DNA of 5,210 nucleotides from Bacteroidota bacterium (GCA_023391895.1 JAEWAC010000208.1:1-5210), one strand, 5' to 3'; numbered from the stretch's first letter, positions 1-5,210 are shown. Made by a program: numbers and translations. The notes: generated by a model from the letters alone, not told the origin.

Positions 1-465
1 TTGATATTCGATCCCTACATGGCCCGCATAGCATTTTTGCAAATGGGTGATGATGGCCTGCAGGCTGGTGGTACCCAGGCCCACGAACTGGCCGGCTGCA
101 AAGTTCTGTTGCAGGTCGGCCTCGCTCAAGCCAAAGTATTTCAGGTCCAGCCGGGCGTCCCGGTCCTTCCGTTGGCGGATAGGATTGGTTTTAGCCACCA
201 GGTGACCTTTTTTGCGATAGGCCTGGATAAGACTGAAAACCGCAAACTCTTTGGTTAACTGCCCGGCCTCCACGGTGGCTGCCGGTTCGGCACCGGCGGA
301 AGCGGCTACGGTTTGTCCGTTGGCACCGCTGGAAATGGCAAAATCAAAACCTTCGAAAAACTTGCGGAACTCGGGGTCCACGCTGTCGGGGTTTTGAACA
401 TAATCGTTATACAGTCCTTCTATATAGGCAGGATGCGAATGGGTGATATATGAAAAATCCTTCAT
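1..465 (-). CDS. sucA: 2-oxoglutarate dehydrogenase E1 component (N-terminal part, runs off the left edge)
   Basis: This is the thiamine-diphosphate-dependent E1 subunit of the 2-oxoglutarate dehydrogenase complex, which decarboxylates 2-oxoglutarate and hands the succinyl group to the E2 lipoyl domain in the TCA cycle (cytoplasm). Only the first 155 codons are present; the full protein is normally over 900 residues. Residues 1-42 carry the E1 N-terminal helix that in this family contributes to E2 binding, with YIEGLYNDY (14-22) and PEFRKFFEGF (31-40). An Ala/Gly-rich linker follows (about 46-68). Then comes the start of the dehydrogenase core, with AYRKKGHLVAKTNPI (82-96) and GHVGIEY (148-154), both diagnostic of OGDH E1. 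The thiamine-binding and catalytic parts lie outside the window. The ATG (complement of 463-465) is chosen because the protein begins MKDFSYITHSHPAY, as Bacteroidota SucA proteins do. There is no Shine-Dalgarno sequence. It diverges from rpsT. Family assignment is secure; only the extent is incomplete. Confidence 0.95.
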   Translation of the reverse strand, partial: MKDFSYITHSHPAYIEGLYNDYVQNPDSVDPEFRKFFEGFDFAISSGANGQTVAASAGAEPAATVEAGQLTKEFAVFSLIQAYRKKGHLVAKTNPIRQRKDRDARLDLKYFGLSEADLQQNFAAGQFVGLGTTSLQAIITHLQKCYAGHVGIEYQ

Positions 466-496
466 TGAATTTGTAATTGTTGGATTTTGAAGTACG

Positions 497-504
497 CAAA
501 TATC
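497..504 (-). promoter_or_regulatory. Candidate -7 promoter box for sucA
   Basis: Read on the minus strand this is GATATTTG, seven of eight positions of the Bacteroidota -7 consensus TAnnTTTG. It lies 31 bp before the sucA ATG, a normal distance. No good TTTG is seen at the expected -33 position, so support comes from this box and its placement only. Confidence 0.4.
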
Positions 505-624
505 GCTCAAAAAAAGCTAATTGACACCGTTCGTTTCCTTTTAGCCGAATTAGTGCCATCTTTTCACCTATAATAACCCATACCAGCGCTGCTTCAGGCG
601 TAATTTACAGATGGTTAAACCGGT

Positions 625-637
625 ATGCAGCCTGCAT
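625..637. repeat. 13-bp palindrome in the sucA-rpsT divergent region
   Basis: ATGCAG and CTGCAT form a perfect 6-bp inverted repeat around a single central C. It sits 160 bp upstream of the sucA ATG and about 80 bp upstream of the rpsT -7 box. The symmetry would suit a dimeric DNA-binding protein, but a 6-bp arm can easily arise by chance and no regulator is recognisable. The rest of the 466-714 stretch shows no open reading frame, RNA gene or other structure that I can support. Confidence 0.35.
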
Positions 638-684
638 TTTGTTTAAAATATGGTAAAATGAAAGTTCATTATTGATTTTTTATT

Positions 685-709
685 TTTTGAGTTTTCAGTT
701 TTGAGTTTT
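685..709. repeat. 11-bp direct repeat just upstream of the rpsT -7 box
   Basis: TTTTGAGTTTT occurs at 685-695 and again at 699-709, separated by CAG (14-bp period). The pair fills the region where the -33 element and upstream promoter DNA of rpsT should lie. It could act as an AT-rich upstream element that raises promoter strength, or be a simple local duplication. Confidence 0.5.
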
Positions 710-714
710 TCTCT

Positions 715-722
715 TACCTTTG
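715..722 (+). promoter_or_regulatory. Bacteroidota -7 promoter box of rpsT
   Basis: TACCTTTG is a perfect match to the Bacteroidota primary-sigma -7 consensus TAnnTTTG. It ends 27 bp before the rpsT ATG, implying a leader of roughly 20 nt. At the ideal 19-bp spacing the -33 element would be TTTT (692-695) rather than TTTG; true TTTG copies at 686-689 and 700-703 are too far and too near. The T-rich upstream repeat may compensate. Confidence 0.7.
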
Positions 723-749
723 CGGTCCAAATTAAAGTTTAAAGAACAC

Positions 750-1004
750 ATGGCTAATCATAAGGCTACAAAGAAAGATATGCGTCAGGCTGCAAAGCGT
801 CGCGAAAGAAACCGTTACTACGGTAAAACCACCCGTAATGCTGTTCGTGATTTAAGAGCAGTGGAAGATAAAGCTGCAGCTGGTGAAAAAATGCCTGAAG
901 TAATTTCTATGATTGATAAACTGGCTAAGCGTGGTGTGATCCATAAAAACAAAGCCAACAACCTGAAAAGCAAGCTTGCCAAAAAGGTAAACAAATTAGC
1001 GTAA
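750..1004 (+). CDS. rpsT: 30S ribosomal protein S20
   Basis: S20 is a primary 16S rRNA-binding protein of the small ribosomal subunit, needed for 30S assembly. The 84-residue product has the usual family length and a very basic, all-helical composition. The N-terminus MANHKATKKD is the S20 signature, followed by the basic helix with QAAKRRERNR (about 13-22). The C-terminal KRGVIHKNKANNLKSKLAKK (about 60-79) is the conserved rRNA-contacting helix region. I chose the ATG at 750. An in-frame upstream TTG at 720 overlaps the -7 promoter box and would add ten residues foreign to S20. There is no Shine-Dalgarno motif; the leader is A-rich. The gene stands alone, with its own promoter upstream and a strong terminator 25 bp after the stop, so it is probably a single-gene transcript. 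Confidence 0.97.
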   Translation: MANHKATKKDMRQAAKRRERNRYYGKTTRNAVRDLRAVEDKAAAGEKMPEVISMIDKLAKRGVIHKNKANNLKSKLAKKVNKLA

Positions 1005-1029
1005 GCCCTTTACGTTAACCAACCATATT

Positions 1030-1058
1030 AAAAGCACCTCTGCCGGAGGTGCTTTTTT
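1030..1058 (+). terminator. Rho-independent terminator of rpsT
   Basis: An 11-bp perfect stem pairs AAAAGCACCTC (1030-1040) with GAGGTGCTTTT (1046-1056) around the loop TGCCG. The T-run extends from 1053 to 1058. It begins 25 bp after the rpsT stop codon. The complementary strand also gives a hairpin followed by four Ts, so weak function in the other direction is possible, although no leftward gene lies nearby. Confidence 0.92.
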
Positions 1059-1311
1059 ATTTCCGGCCATGGGGTTTTGAAAAGATTGTGATTGATTCCT
1101 ACCCTACTTTTTTCCTTTACAACGTTCCAAGCAAACTATTATTGGCTTTATCCAATACACTATTGAACACATTCCAAAACAGGATGCAGGCAGAACTTTC
1201 TTTACAGCGGGCTTATCTTAAAAGATTAGCTTAAAAAGGATTACTGCACTTTTAATAAATCTCTGCAACACCATTCTTACAAGAGACGTTATGTAAACGG
1301 CGGCAAAACTG
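1059..1311. other. Intergenic region between rpsT and the LytTR gene, no convincing gene
   Basis: The only open frame on the forward strand (1049-1234, 61 codons) would start with GTG inside the rpsT terminator stem and has no recognisable domain. I therefore treat it as non-coding. No tRNA, riboswitch or repeat family member was recognised. The one visible structure is the imperfect inverted repeat at 1211-1230. Confidence 0.6.
1211..1230. repeat. Imperfect inverted repeat upstream of the LytTR gene
   Basis: GCTTATCTT faces AAGATTAGC across an AA centre, with one T-T mismatch, giving about seven usable base pairs in a hairpin. Only two Ts follow, so it is not a typical intrinsic terminator. 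It lies about 80 bp before the candidate -7 box of the LytTR gene. Function unknown; it could be an operator or chance symmetry. Confidence 0.3.
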
Positions 1312-1319
1312 TACCTTAG
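1312..1319 (+). promoter_or_regulatory. Candidate -7 promoter box of the LytTR gene
   Basis: TACCTTAG matches the Bacteroidota -7 consensus TAnnTTTG at seven positions out of eight and ends 18 bp before the ATG at 1338. A possible weak -33 element, TTAT at 1289-1292, has the ideal 19-bp spacing but poor sequence. Support is moderate. Confidence 0.4.
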
Positions 1320-1337
1320 GGAAACGAAATTACCAGG

Positions 1338-2207
1338 ATGTTTTGGCACCAGAACAAATACAAGGATGCCTGGGTAAAGTTTTTTGGCTCACTTTTCTGT
1401 TCGCATTTTATTGAGGTAATGGGCCGTACCGAAAGCATTTTTCAATTGCTGCGAACCAAAAGCTACCTGCTGGCACTTTCCTCCGGCTTTGTTATTAGTT
1501 GGATCCTCTGGACGTATGTCAGTCGAGTTACGGTTTTTCTGGATGAGCGCTACGACTGGTTTACCCATACCGTACAACGTATTTTCCTGCAACTGCTTTT
1601 GGGTGTTTTCCTTTCAGCAGGCTGGTTGTACCTGCTTACGCTGGTGCAGATGCGATGGCTCTTTCACCAGGATATTAATGAGGTTGAATATTTGCTGTAT
1701 GAATTTCCGGCCGCCTGCCTGCTGATTGTTTTAGTCAACACTTATTACCTGGTCTATTACCTGTTCAAAAGGGCTTCAGCATCGGCCTTTCCAACCCAGG
1801 CACTGGCACTGGCTGCCATGCCGTCTGCAGAAGTACCAGCACCGGAAGCAGAAACCGATAAAAAAACCAATGTGTTGTTGGTAAATAGAGGGGAAAAGAC
1901 CCTGCCGATACCGGCTGAGCAGATCGCTTATATCTATAAAAACAACGATTATGGGTTTATCAAGACATTTACAGGAGAAACTTTTTCAAATACCTATGCA
2001 CTTGACGAATTGCAGAGCCGGTTAGATGCGCAGGTGTTCTTTAGAGCCAACCGCCAGTTGATTGTGCACTGGAAAGCCTGCCGCTCTTTTTCTCCCCTGG
2101 AGTATGGAAAGCTGGACCTGCACCTGCAGCCCGAACACAAAGAAGCCGTGATCATCAGTCAGAAAAAGGCACCGGCTTTTCGTACCTGGCTGCAACAGCA
2201 TAAATAA
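1338..2207 (+). CDS. Membrane-anchored LytTR-domain transcriptional regulator
   Basis: The predicted role is a DNA-binding transcription factor tethered to the cytoplasmic membrane. The N-terminal half has three clear hydrophobic segments, about residues 42-62, 82-105 and 122-143. The loop LDERYDWFTHTVQRIFLQ (68-85) resembles the membrane domain that precedes the histidine-kinase module in many Bacteroidota LytS-like sensors. A low-complexity Ala/Pro linker follows (145-175), then a LytTR domain (about 178-286). Its hallmarks are LLVNRGEKTLPIPAEQIAYI (180-199), NDYGFIKT, the YALDELQSRL helix (220-229), FFRANRQLIVH (234-244) and the end strand VIISQKKAPAFRTWL. There is no receiver domain, no kinase domain and no aspartate-phosphorylation motif, so it is a one-component rather than a two-component regulator. 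The start is uncertain: ATG 1338 fits the candidate promoter, but an in-frame ATG at 1419 (262 residues) keeps every recognisable part. The DUF418 and barrel genes downstream are plausible targets. The ligand or signal is unknown. Confidence 0.85.
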   Translation: MFWHQNKYKDAWVKFFGSLFCSHFIEVMGRTESIFQLLRTKSYLLALSSGFVISWILWTYVSRVTVFLDERYDWFTHTVQRIFLQLLLGVFLSAGWLYLLTLVQMRWLFHQDINEVEYLLYEFPAACLLIVLVNTYYLVYYLFKRASASAFPTQALALAAMPSAEVPAPEAETDKKTNVLLVNRGEKTLPIPAEQIAYIYKNNDYGFIKTFTGETFSNTYALDELQSRLDAQVFFRANRQLIVHWKACRSFSPLEYGKLDLHLQPEHKEAVIISQKKAPAFRTWLQQHK

Positions 2208-2231
2208 AGCTATATTTTACTTCCCACCTTT

Positions 2232-2263
2232 TCTACTTCACCTTCTTTTTTCTCTACTTCGCC
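2232..2263. promoter_or_regulatory. Paired 11-bp direct repeats, candidate LytTR operator
   Basis: TCTACTTCACC (2232-2242) and TCTACTTCGCC (2253-2263) match at ten of eleven positions with a 21-bp start-to-start period. A third core copy, TACTTC, lies at 2218-2223. They sit in a CT-rich tract between the LytTR gene and the DUF418 gene. Known LytTR regulators such as AgrA and ComE bind paired direct repeats about two helical turns apart, so the geometry fits. The sequence itself does not resemble the AgrA or ComE consensus, and low sequence complexity is an alternative explanation. No clear -7 box is seen between here and 2350; the nearest, ATTCTTTG at 2278-2285, is poor. Confidence 0.4.
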
Positions 2264-2349
2264 ATTTTACAGCCGTTATTCTTTGGAAAAGGGGTTTTGC
2301 AGCCTGTAGTTTTATCCGGCAATTTCCGCTAACTAAAATAGATGCTGCT

Positions 2350-3576
2350 ATGGCTACCCCATCGTTTTCACCGGTTTTAAAAACGGATCGGATCCAAATG
2401 CTGGATATACTCCGTGGCTTTGCTTCGCTGGGCATTCTTCTGGTAAACATTCATGCTTTTGCCGATACCGGCTGGTTAACCCCGGAACAGCTCAGCGCCA
2501 TGCCCTCCTATCCGGCAGATCGCATCGTGAAAACTGTCATCGATATTTTTGTGGACACCAAGTTCATTACTTTATTTTCGGTTCTTTTTGGAGTTGGTTT
2601 TGCCATTCAGCTGGAAAGAGCCAAAGCAGCGGGCATTCATTTCAAGGCCTACTTTGCCAGGCGCATGTTTATTCTGCTGATCCTGGCCTGCCTGCATGCC
2701 TACCTGTTTTGGTTTGGCGACATTATCCGCTATTATGCCCTGGCGGGTTTCTTTCTGTTGCTCATATCCTATTGGTCACAAAAAGCGGTACTAAGGCTGA
2801 GCCTTTTCTTTATTATTTTTCTAACAGCCTCTGTATTCATCTTTAATTCTATAGCAGGCGTTCAATATTCCCATTACCCATCCCTTGAGCAAATACAACA
2901 TGCCTTTGCCTATGGCAATTTTAAAGAAGCGCTTCAGATCAACTGGCGCATTGACCCCATGCGTAATTTCCTGCAGGATTCTCCGCTTACGCTAGCGGCG
3001 GTATTTGGCCGGGTACTGCTGGGGTACTGGCTGGGGCGTATGCATTTCTTTCATCAGCCGGAACGCTTTTTAAAAATGCGCAACCGGTGGTTCTGGTGGG
3101 GCTTATACCTGGGCTTTCCGTGCAGTGTTGCTTTTTGGGCCATTAAAGCAGGATACCTGGAACTGGATTCGTACTGGCTGCTGTGGCTGCCGTATGTGAT
3201 TGTGTGCGGCTTGGTGCTCCAAAGCTTTTTTTACATCAGTGTGTTGCTACGGTTACAGGAAAAGGAACGCTGGCAGAAATGGCTACAACCTTTTGCATGG
3301 GTAGGACGCATGGCGCTGACCAATTATTTTCTGCAAACCGCTTTTGGCATCTTTCTTTTTTATGGCTGGTTTCCAGGATTACACCTCAAAGGCATAGGCG
3401 CTACCGGCTTACTGCTCACCACCCTCCTTGTTTTTGCTTTGCAAGTCGGGATCAGCAAGTGGTGGCTACAGCGCCATCAAATGGGTCCGGCAGAATGGAT
3501 CTGGAAAAAACTGGCCTACCGGCAAAACAAGCAACAAAAGAAAGCGGCCTCATTACCAATAATTAAAACTGCCTAA
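2350..3576 (+). CDS. DUF418 (YeiB-like) family polytopic membrane protein
   Basis: This is an inner-membrane protein of the DUF418/YeiB family (COG2311), whose biochemical activity is not established. Family hallmarks are all present: DILRGFASLGILLVNIHAF (19-37), the KFITLFSVLFGVGFAIQLE block (71-89), RRMFILLILACLHAYLFWFG-D-II (104-126) with conserved His116 and Asp124, GRMALTNYFLQT (319-330), and the C-terminal GPAEWIWK (379-386). About ten hydrophobic segments can be counted, near 22-38, 65-87, 105-123, 125-141, 147-168, 211-229, 247-265, 274-300, 318-339 and 348-368. The 408-residue length is normal, and the C-terminus is a basic cytoplasmic-looking tail. The topology and N-terminal motif recall membrane acyltransferases, so transfer of an acyl group to an envelope molecule is a reasonable guess but only inference. 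The ATG at 2350 is the one that leads directly into the family N-terminus; an ATG at 2342 is out of frame. The stop is one base from the next gene, implying cotranscription and probable translational coupling. Confidence 0.9.
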   Translation: MATPSFSPVLKTDRIQMLDILRGFASLGILLVNIHAFADTGWLTPEQLSAMPSYPADRIVKTVIDIFVDTKFITLFSVLFGVGFAIQLERAKAAGIHFKAYFARRMFILLILACLHAYLFWFGDIIRYYALAGFFLLLISYWSQKAVLRLSLFFIIFLTASVFIFNSIAGVQYSHYPSLEQIQHAFAYGNFKEALQINWRIDPMRNFLQDSPLTLAAVFGRVLLGYWLGRMHFFHQPERFLKMRNRWFWWGLYLGFPCSVAFWAIKAGYLELDSYWLLWLPYVIVCGLVLQSFFYISVLLRLQEKERWQKWLQPFAWVGRMALTNYFLQTAFGIFLFYGWFPGLHLKGIGATGLLLTTLLVFALQVGISKWWLQRHQMGPAEWIWKKLAYRQNKQQKKAASLPIIKTA

Positions 3577-3577
3577 A

Positions 3578-4201
3578 ATGATCATGAAAAACCTACCATT
3601 TCTGCAGAAACAATCAAAGGCGCTGGTATTTTCTATCCTCTTTCTGCTTTCCATAGGTGTCAATCAGTTAAAAGCACAATCTGGCTGGGAAGTTGGATTA
3701 AACGCCGGCCTTTCTTTGCCTATTACCGGGTACAAAGAAGTGCTCAAAAACGGATGGCTGCTGGGAGCTGAAGGGAAGTATCGTTTTGGCAATGGCCATT
3801 TTGCCGTTGGCATAGAAACCGATTTTGTACGGCTGCAAAATGATAAGAACTCTGCAGATTCATTTCAGAATGCCCGCATGACACTTGCACCCATCCTTTT
3901 CATGGCGGAATATGAGCTGAATACCCGAAGCAATTGGAAGCCATATTTTTCGGGAGGACTGGGATTGTCTTTATTTAACCTCAATTATGACAAGAGCCCA
4001 ACGGAAGGAAAAACGGACTTCAACGTTAGCTTTACCCTGTCTCCACAAGTGGGCTTGCGTTATAAGGCATCGGACCATCTGCTTCCGTTTGTAGAATACC
4101 GAGCTGTTTTATTGACGGATGGCCCGCCAATAGGTTTTCCTAAATCGGATAAGCTGACCGGCTACAATGCCTTCGCCGCTGGCATTAATTATCGTTTTTA
4201 A
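3578..4201 (+). CDS. Outer-membrane beta-barrel protein (OMP_b-brl type)
   Basis: This is a small porin-like or structural barrel predicted in the outer membrane; no specific function can be assigned. The 207-residue precursor starts with a basic N-region and a hydrophobic stretch (15-28). A likely signal-peptidase I site follows LKA, giving a mature N-terminus at Gln34, common in Bacteroidota. The mature part is a series of alternating amphipathic strands, for example WEVGLNAGLSLPI, HFAVGIETDFVRL, KPYFSGGLGLSLFNL and LSPQVGLRYKA. It ends in AAGINYRF with a terminal Phe, the classic barrel-assembly signal. At about 174 mature residues it would fit an eight-stranded barrel. The ATG at 3578 lies one base after the DUF418 stop, and a second in-frame ATG follows two codons later at 3584. 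There is no separate promoter, so translation probably depends on ribosomes finishing the upstream gene. A hairpin with a T-run follows the stop. Confidence 0.85.
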   Translation: MIMKNLPFLQKQSKALVFSILFLLSIGVNQLKAQSGWEVGLNAGLSLPITGYKEVLKNGWLLGAEGKYRFGNGHFAVGIETDFVRLQNDKNSADSFQNARMTLAPILFMAEYELNTRSNWKPYFSGGLGLSLFNLNYDKSPTEGKTDFNVSFTLSPQVGLRYKASDHLLPFVEYRAVLLTDGPPIGFPKSDKLTGYNAFAAGINYRF

Positions 4202-4203
4202 TC

Positions 4204-4224
4204 AGCCATTATAATGGGCTTTTT
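4204..4224 (+). terminator. Probable weak intrinsic terminator after the barrel gene
   Basis: AGCCAT (4204-4209) can pair with ATGGGCT-type sequence (4214-4220), leaving one bulged G and a short AT-rich loop. Five Ts follow at 4220-4224. It begins three bases after the stop codon. The short, bulged stem makes it a modest terminator, but position and T-run favour this reading. Confidence 0.55.
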
Positions 4225-4438
4225 AAAAACATGATAATAAAATGGCAGTTTCTCCATTGGCAGGCAAACAAAGTAAGCGGTGTTACTTACATTCAGAAAA
4301 ATAAATTGATAAACTAACTGTTATTAATAATTGGTTCAAATATCCATAGCATACCATTAAAAAACTTTACAGAACTAAGTATATGGGAATTTGAAAAGTT
4401 TGCTTTGAAAGCCTGGCGGCAGCATCAACGGCATCCTA
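4225..4438. other. Intergenic region before the M14 peptidase gene
   Basis: This AT-rich stretch has no open reading frame or recognisable RNA gene. Two small structures are visible. AATGG (4241-4245) faces CCATT (4254-4258), and GTAAG (4273-4277) faces CTTAC (4286-4290), each with an 8-nt loop; both arms are too short to be convincing. TTGCTTTG at 4400-4407 is seven of eight to the -7 consensus and would give a leader of about 38 nt for the peptidase gene. Confidence 0.5.
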
Positions 4439-4446
4439 TAACTTAG
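4439..4446 (+). promoter_or_regulatory. Alternative -7-like box abutting the M14 peptidase start
   Basis: TAACTTAG matches the Bacteroidota -7 consensus at seven of eight positions, with the same T-to-A change seen in the box before the LytTR gene. It ends only 4 bp before the ATG, so transcription from it would give an almost leaderless message. No TTTG lies at the -33 position (4416-4419 is GCGG). The box at 4400-4407 is a competing candidate. Confidence 0.25.
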
Positions 4447-4450
4447 CAGC

Positions 4451-5210
4451 ATGCGAAAGTTTATTTTTTCTCTTTTCCTTTTGTTACCGCTTACCCTGTT
4501 AGCACAAAGTTTTCCTACCCGCTACGAAAAGTCCAACGGTACCCAAACCGCCACTTACCCTGAAATCATTGACTGGTGGAAAAAGCTGGATGCGGCTTCT
4601 CCCATAGTTAAAATGCAGGCGTTGGGACCAACCGATGCAGGTTACCCACTACATCTGGTTTTGGTTTCAGTAGACCGGGATTTTGATATCGCTTCCATCA
4701 AAAGAAAAAACAAAGCCATCCTTTTTATCAATAACGGCATTCACCCCGGCGAGCCCGACGGCATTGACGCCAGCATGCTGCTGGTGCGGGACATTGTTAC
4801 CAACAAACTAAAGCTGCCCAACAACCTGGTATTGGCGCTGATTCCGGTTTACAATATTGGCGGTGCCTTAAACCGCAGCCAAAACTACCGGGTGGATCAA
4901 AACGGACCGGAAGAATTTGGTTTCAGGGGCAACTCGCAAAACCTGGACCTGAACCGCGATTTTATCAAATGCGACTCCAAAGATGCCCGTGCTTTTGCCC
5001 AAATCTTTCATTACCTGAACCCCGATGTATTTATAGACAACCACGTGAGCAATGGAGCTGATTACCAGCACGTGATGACGCTGATTGCCTCTCAGCACAA
5101 CCGGCTGGGCGGTGCCATGGGCAGTTTTATGAACCAGCAGTTTGAGCCGGCTTTATATAGGTTAATGAAAGAAAAAGGATTTGACCTGGTGCCTTATGTC
5201 AATCATTTTG
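4451..5210 (+). CDS. Secreted M14-family zinc carboxypeptidase (N-terminal part, runs off the right edge)
   Basis: This is a metallocarboxypeptidase predicted to be exported to the periplasm or beyond, where it would trim C-terminal residues from peptides or from cell-wall peptides; the substrate is unknown. Residues 1-18 are a signal peptide with cleavage likely after LLA, leaving Gln19 at the mature N-terminus. The M14 domain starts near residue 35. The zinc site is complete: the HxxE motif in NNGIHPGEPDG gives His98 and Glu101, and DNHVSNGAD gives the third ligand His198. The substrate-carboxylate motif DLNRDF gives Asn168 and Arg169, with Arg147 in QNYRVDQNG a candidate for the upstream substrate-binding arginine. 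The catalytic Glu near the C-terminus lies beyond the window. The start at 4451 is the only ATG that provides the signal peptide. At least 253 codons are present with no internal stop and normal codon use. It is separated from the barrel gene by a terminator and 249 bp, so it is probably an independent transcript. Confidence 0.92.
   Translation, partial: MRKFIFSLFLLLPLTLLAQSFPTRYEKSNGTQTATYPEIIDWWKKLDAASPIVKMQALGPTDAGYPLHLVLVSVDRDFDIASIKRKNKAILFINNGIHPGEPDGIDASMLLVRDIVTNKLKLPNNLVLALIPVYNIGGALNRSQNYRVDQNGPEEFGFRGNSQNLDLNRDFIKCDSKDARAFAQIFHYLNPDVFIDNHVSNGADYQHVMTLIASQHNRLGGAMGSFMNQQFEPALYRLMKEKGFDLVPYVNHF

Noticed and set aside
1..258. 85-codon forward open frame opposite sucA
   Set aside because: It lies antisense inside the clearly recognisable sucA coding region and encodes no recognisable domain; it is a shadow.
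1211..1230. Second terminator in the rpsT-LytTR gap
   Set aside because: The inverted repeat is AT-rich, contains a mismatch and is followed by only two Ts, so it was listed as an inverted repeat instead.
1049..1234. 61-codon forward open frame after rpsT
   Set aside because: It would start with GTG inside the rpsT terminator hairpin, has no promoter or ribosome site, and shows no recognisable family.
2238..2450. 70-codon reverse open frame across the LytTR-DUF418 gap
   Set aside because: It overlaps the DUF418 N-terminal motif on the opposite strand and has no recognisable product; it only happens to cover the CT-rich tract.
3183..3566. 127-codon forward open frame within the DUF418 gene
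   Set aside because: It lies in another frame of a gene whose own frame carries conserved DUF418 motifs through the same region; composition is rich in Cys and His as expected of a shadow frame.
4241..4290. Small RNA or riboswitch in the region before the M14 gene
   Set aside because: The two hairpins have only 5-bp arms, and no conserved riboswitch core or terminator follows them.
4868..5098. 76-codon reverse open frame within the M14 peptidase gene
   Set aside because: It is antisense to the region encoding the NRDF motif and the third zinc ligand; no independent support.

Overview
The window looks like a chromosomal segment from a member of the Bacteroidota, probably close to the Chitinophagaceae. 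Four things point there: a perfect Bacteroidota-type -7 promoter box (TAnnTTTG) before rpsT; no convincing Shine-Dalgarno sequence before any gene, but A-rich leaders; the kinds of proteins encoded (a membrane-anchored LytTR regulator, an outer-membrane barrel with an Ala-Gln signal-peptidase site, a secreted M14 peptidase); and the Bacteroidota-style N-terminus of the 2-oxoglutarate dehydrogenase E1 subunit. Family or genus placement is inference.

Layout. Positions 1-465 carry, on the minus strand, the first 155 codons of sucA (TCA cycle), running off the left edge. A 284-bp divergent intergenic region follows, with candidate promoter boxes for both directions, a short palindrome and an 11-bp direct repeat. 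rpsT (ribosomal protein S20, 750-1004) is an isolated gene with its own promoter and a strong intrinsic terminator (1030-1058). After about 280 bp with no convincing gene comes a three-gene rightward block: a LytTR-type transcription factor with an N-terminal membrane domain (1338-2207), a DUF418/YeiB-family polytopic membrane protein (2350-3576), and a small outer-membrane beta-barrel protein (3578-4201) that starts one base after the DUF418 stop codon. A modest hairpin with a T-run closes the block. A last intergenic region leads to the first 253 codons of a secreted M14 zinc carboxypeptidase (from 4451), cut by the right edge.

How the genes may work together. The sucA, rpsT and M14 genes look like independent housekeeping or secretion genes. 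The LytTR regulator, DUF418 protein and barrel protein may form one functional unit: an inner-membrane-tethered DNA-binding protein next to a coupled inner-membrane/outer-membrane pair. The 142-bp gap between the regulator and the pair holds a CT-rich tract with an 11-bp direct repeat at a 21-bp period. That is the geometry known for paired LytTR-domain binding sites, so the regulator may act on its neighbours. This link is inference. Nothing else in the window looks like a mobile element, CRISPR array, tRNA/rRNA gene or overtly novel system.
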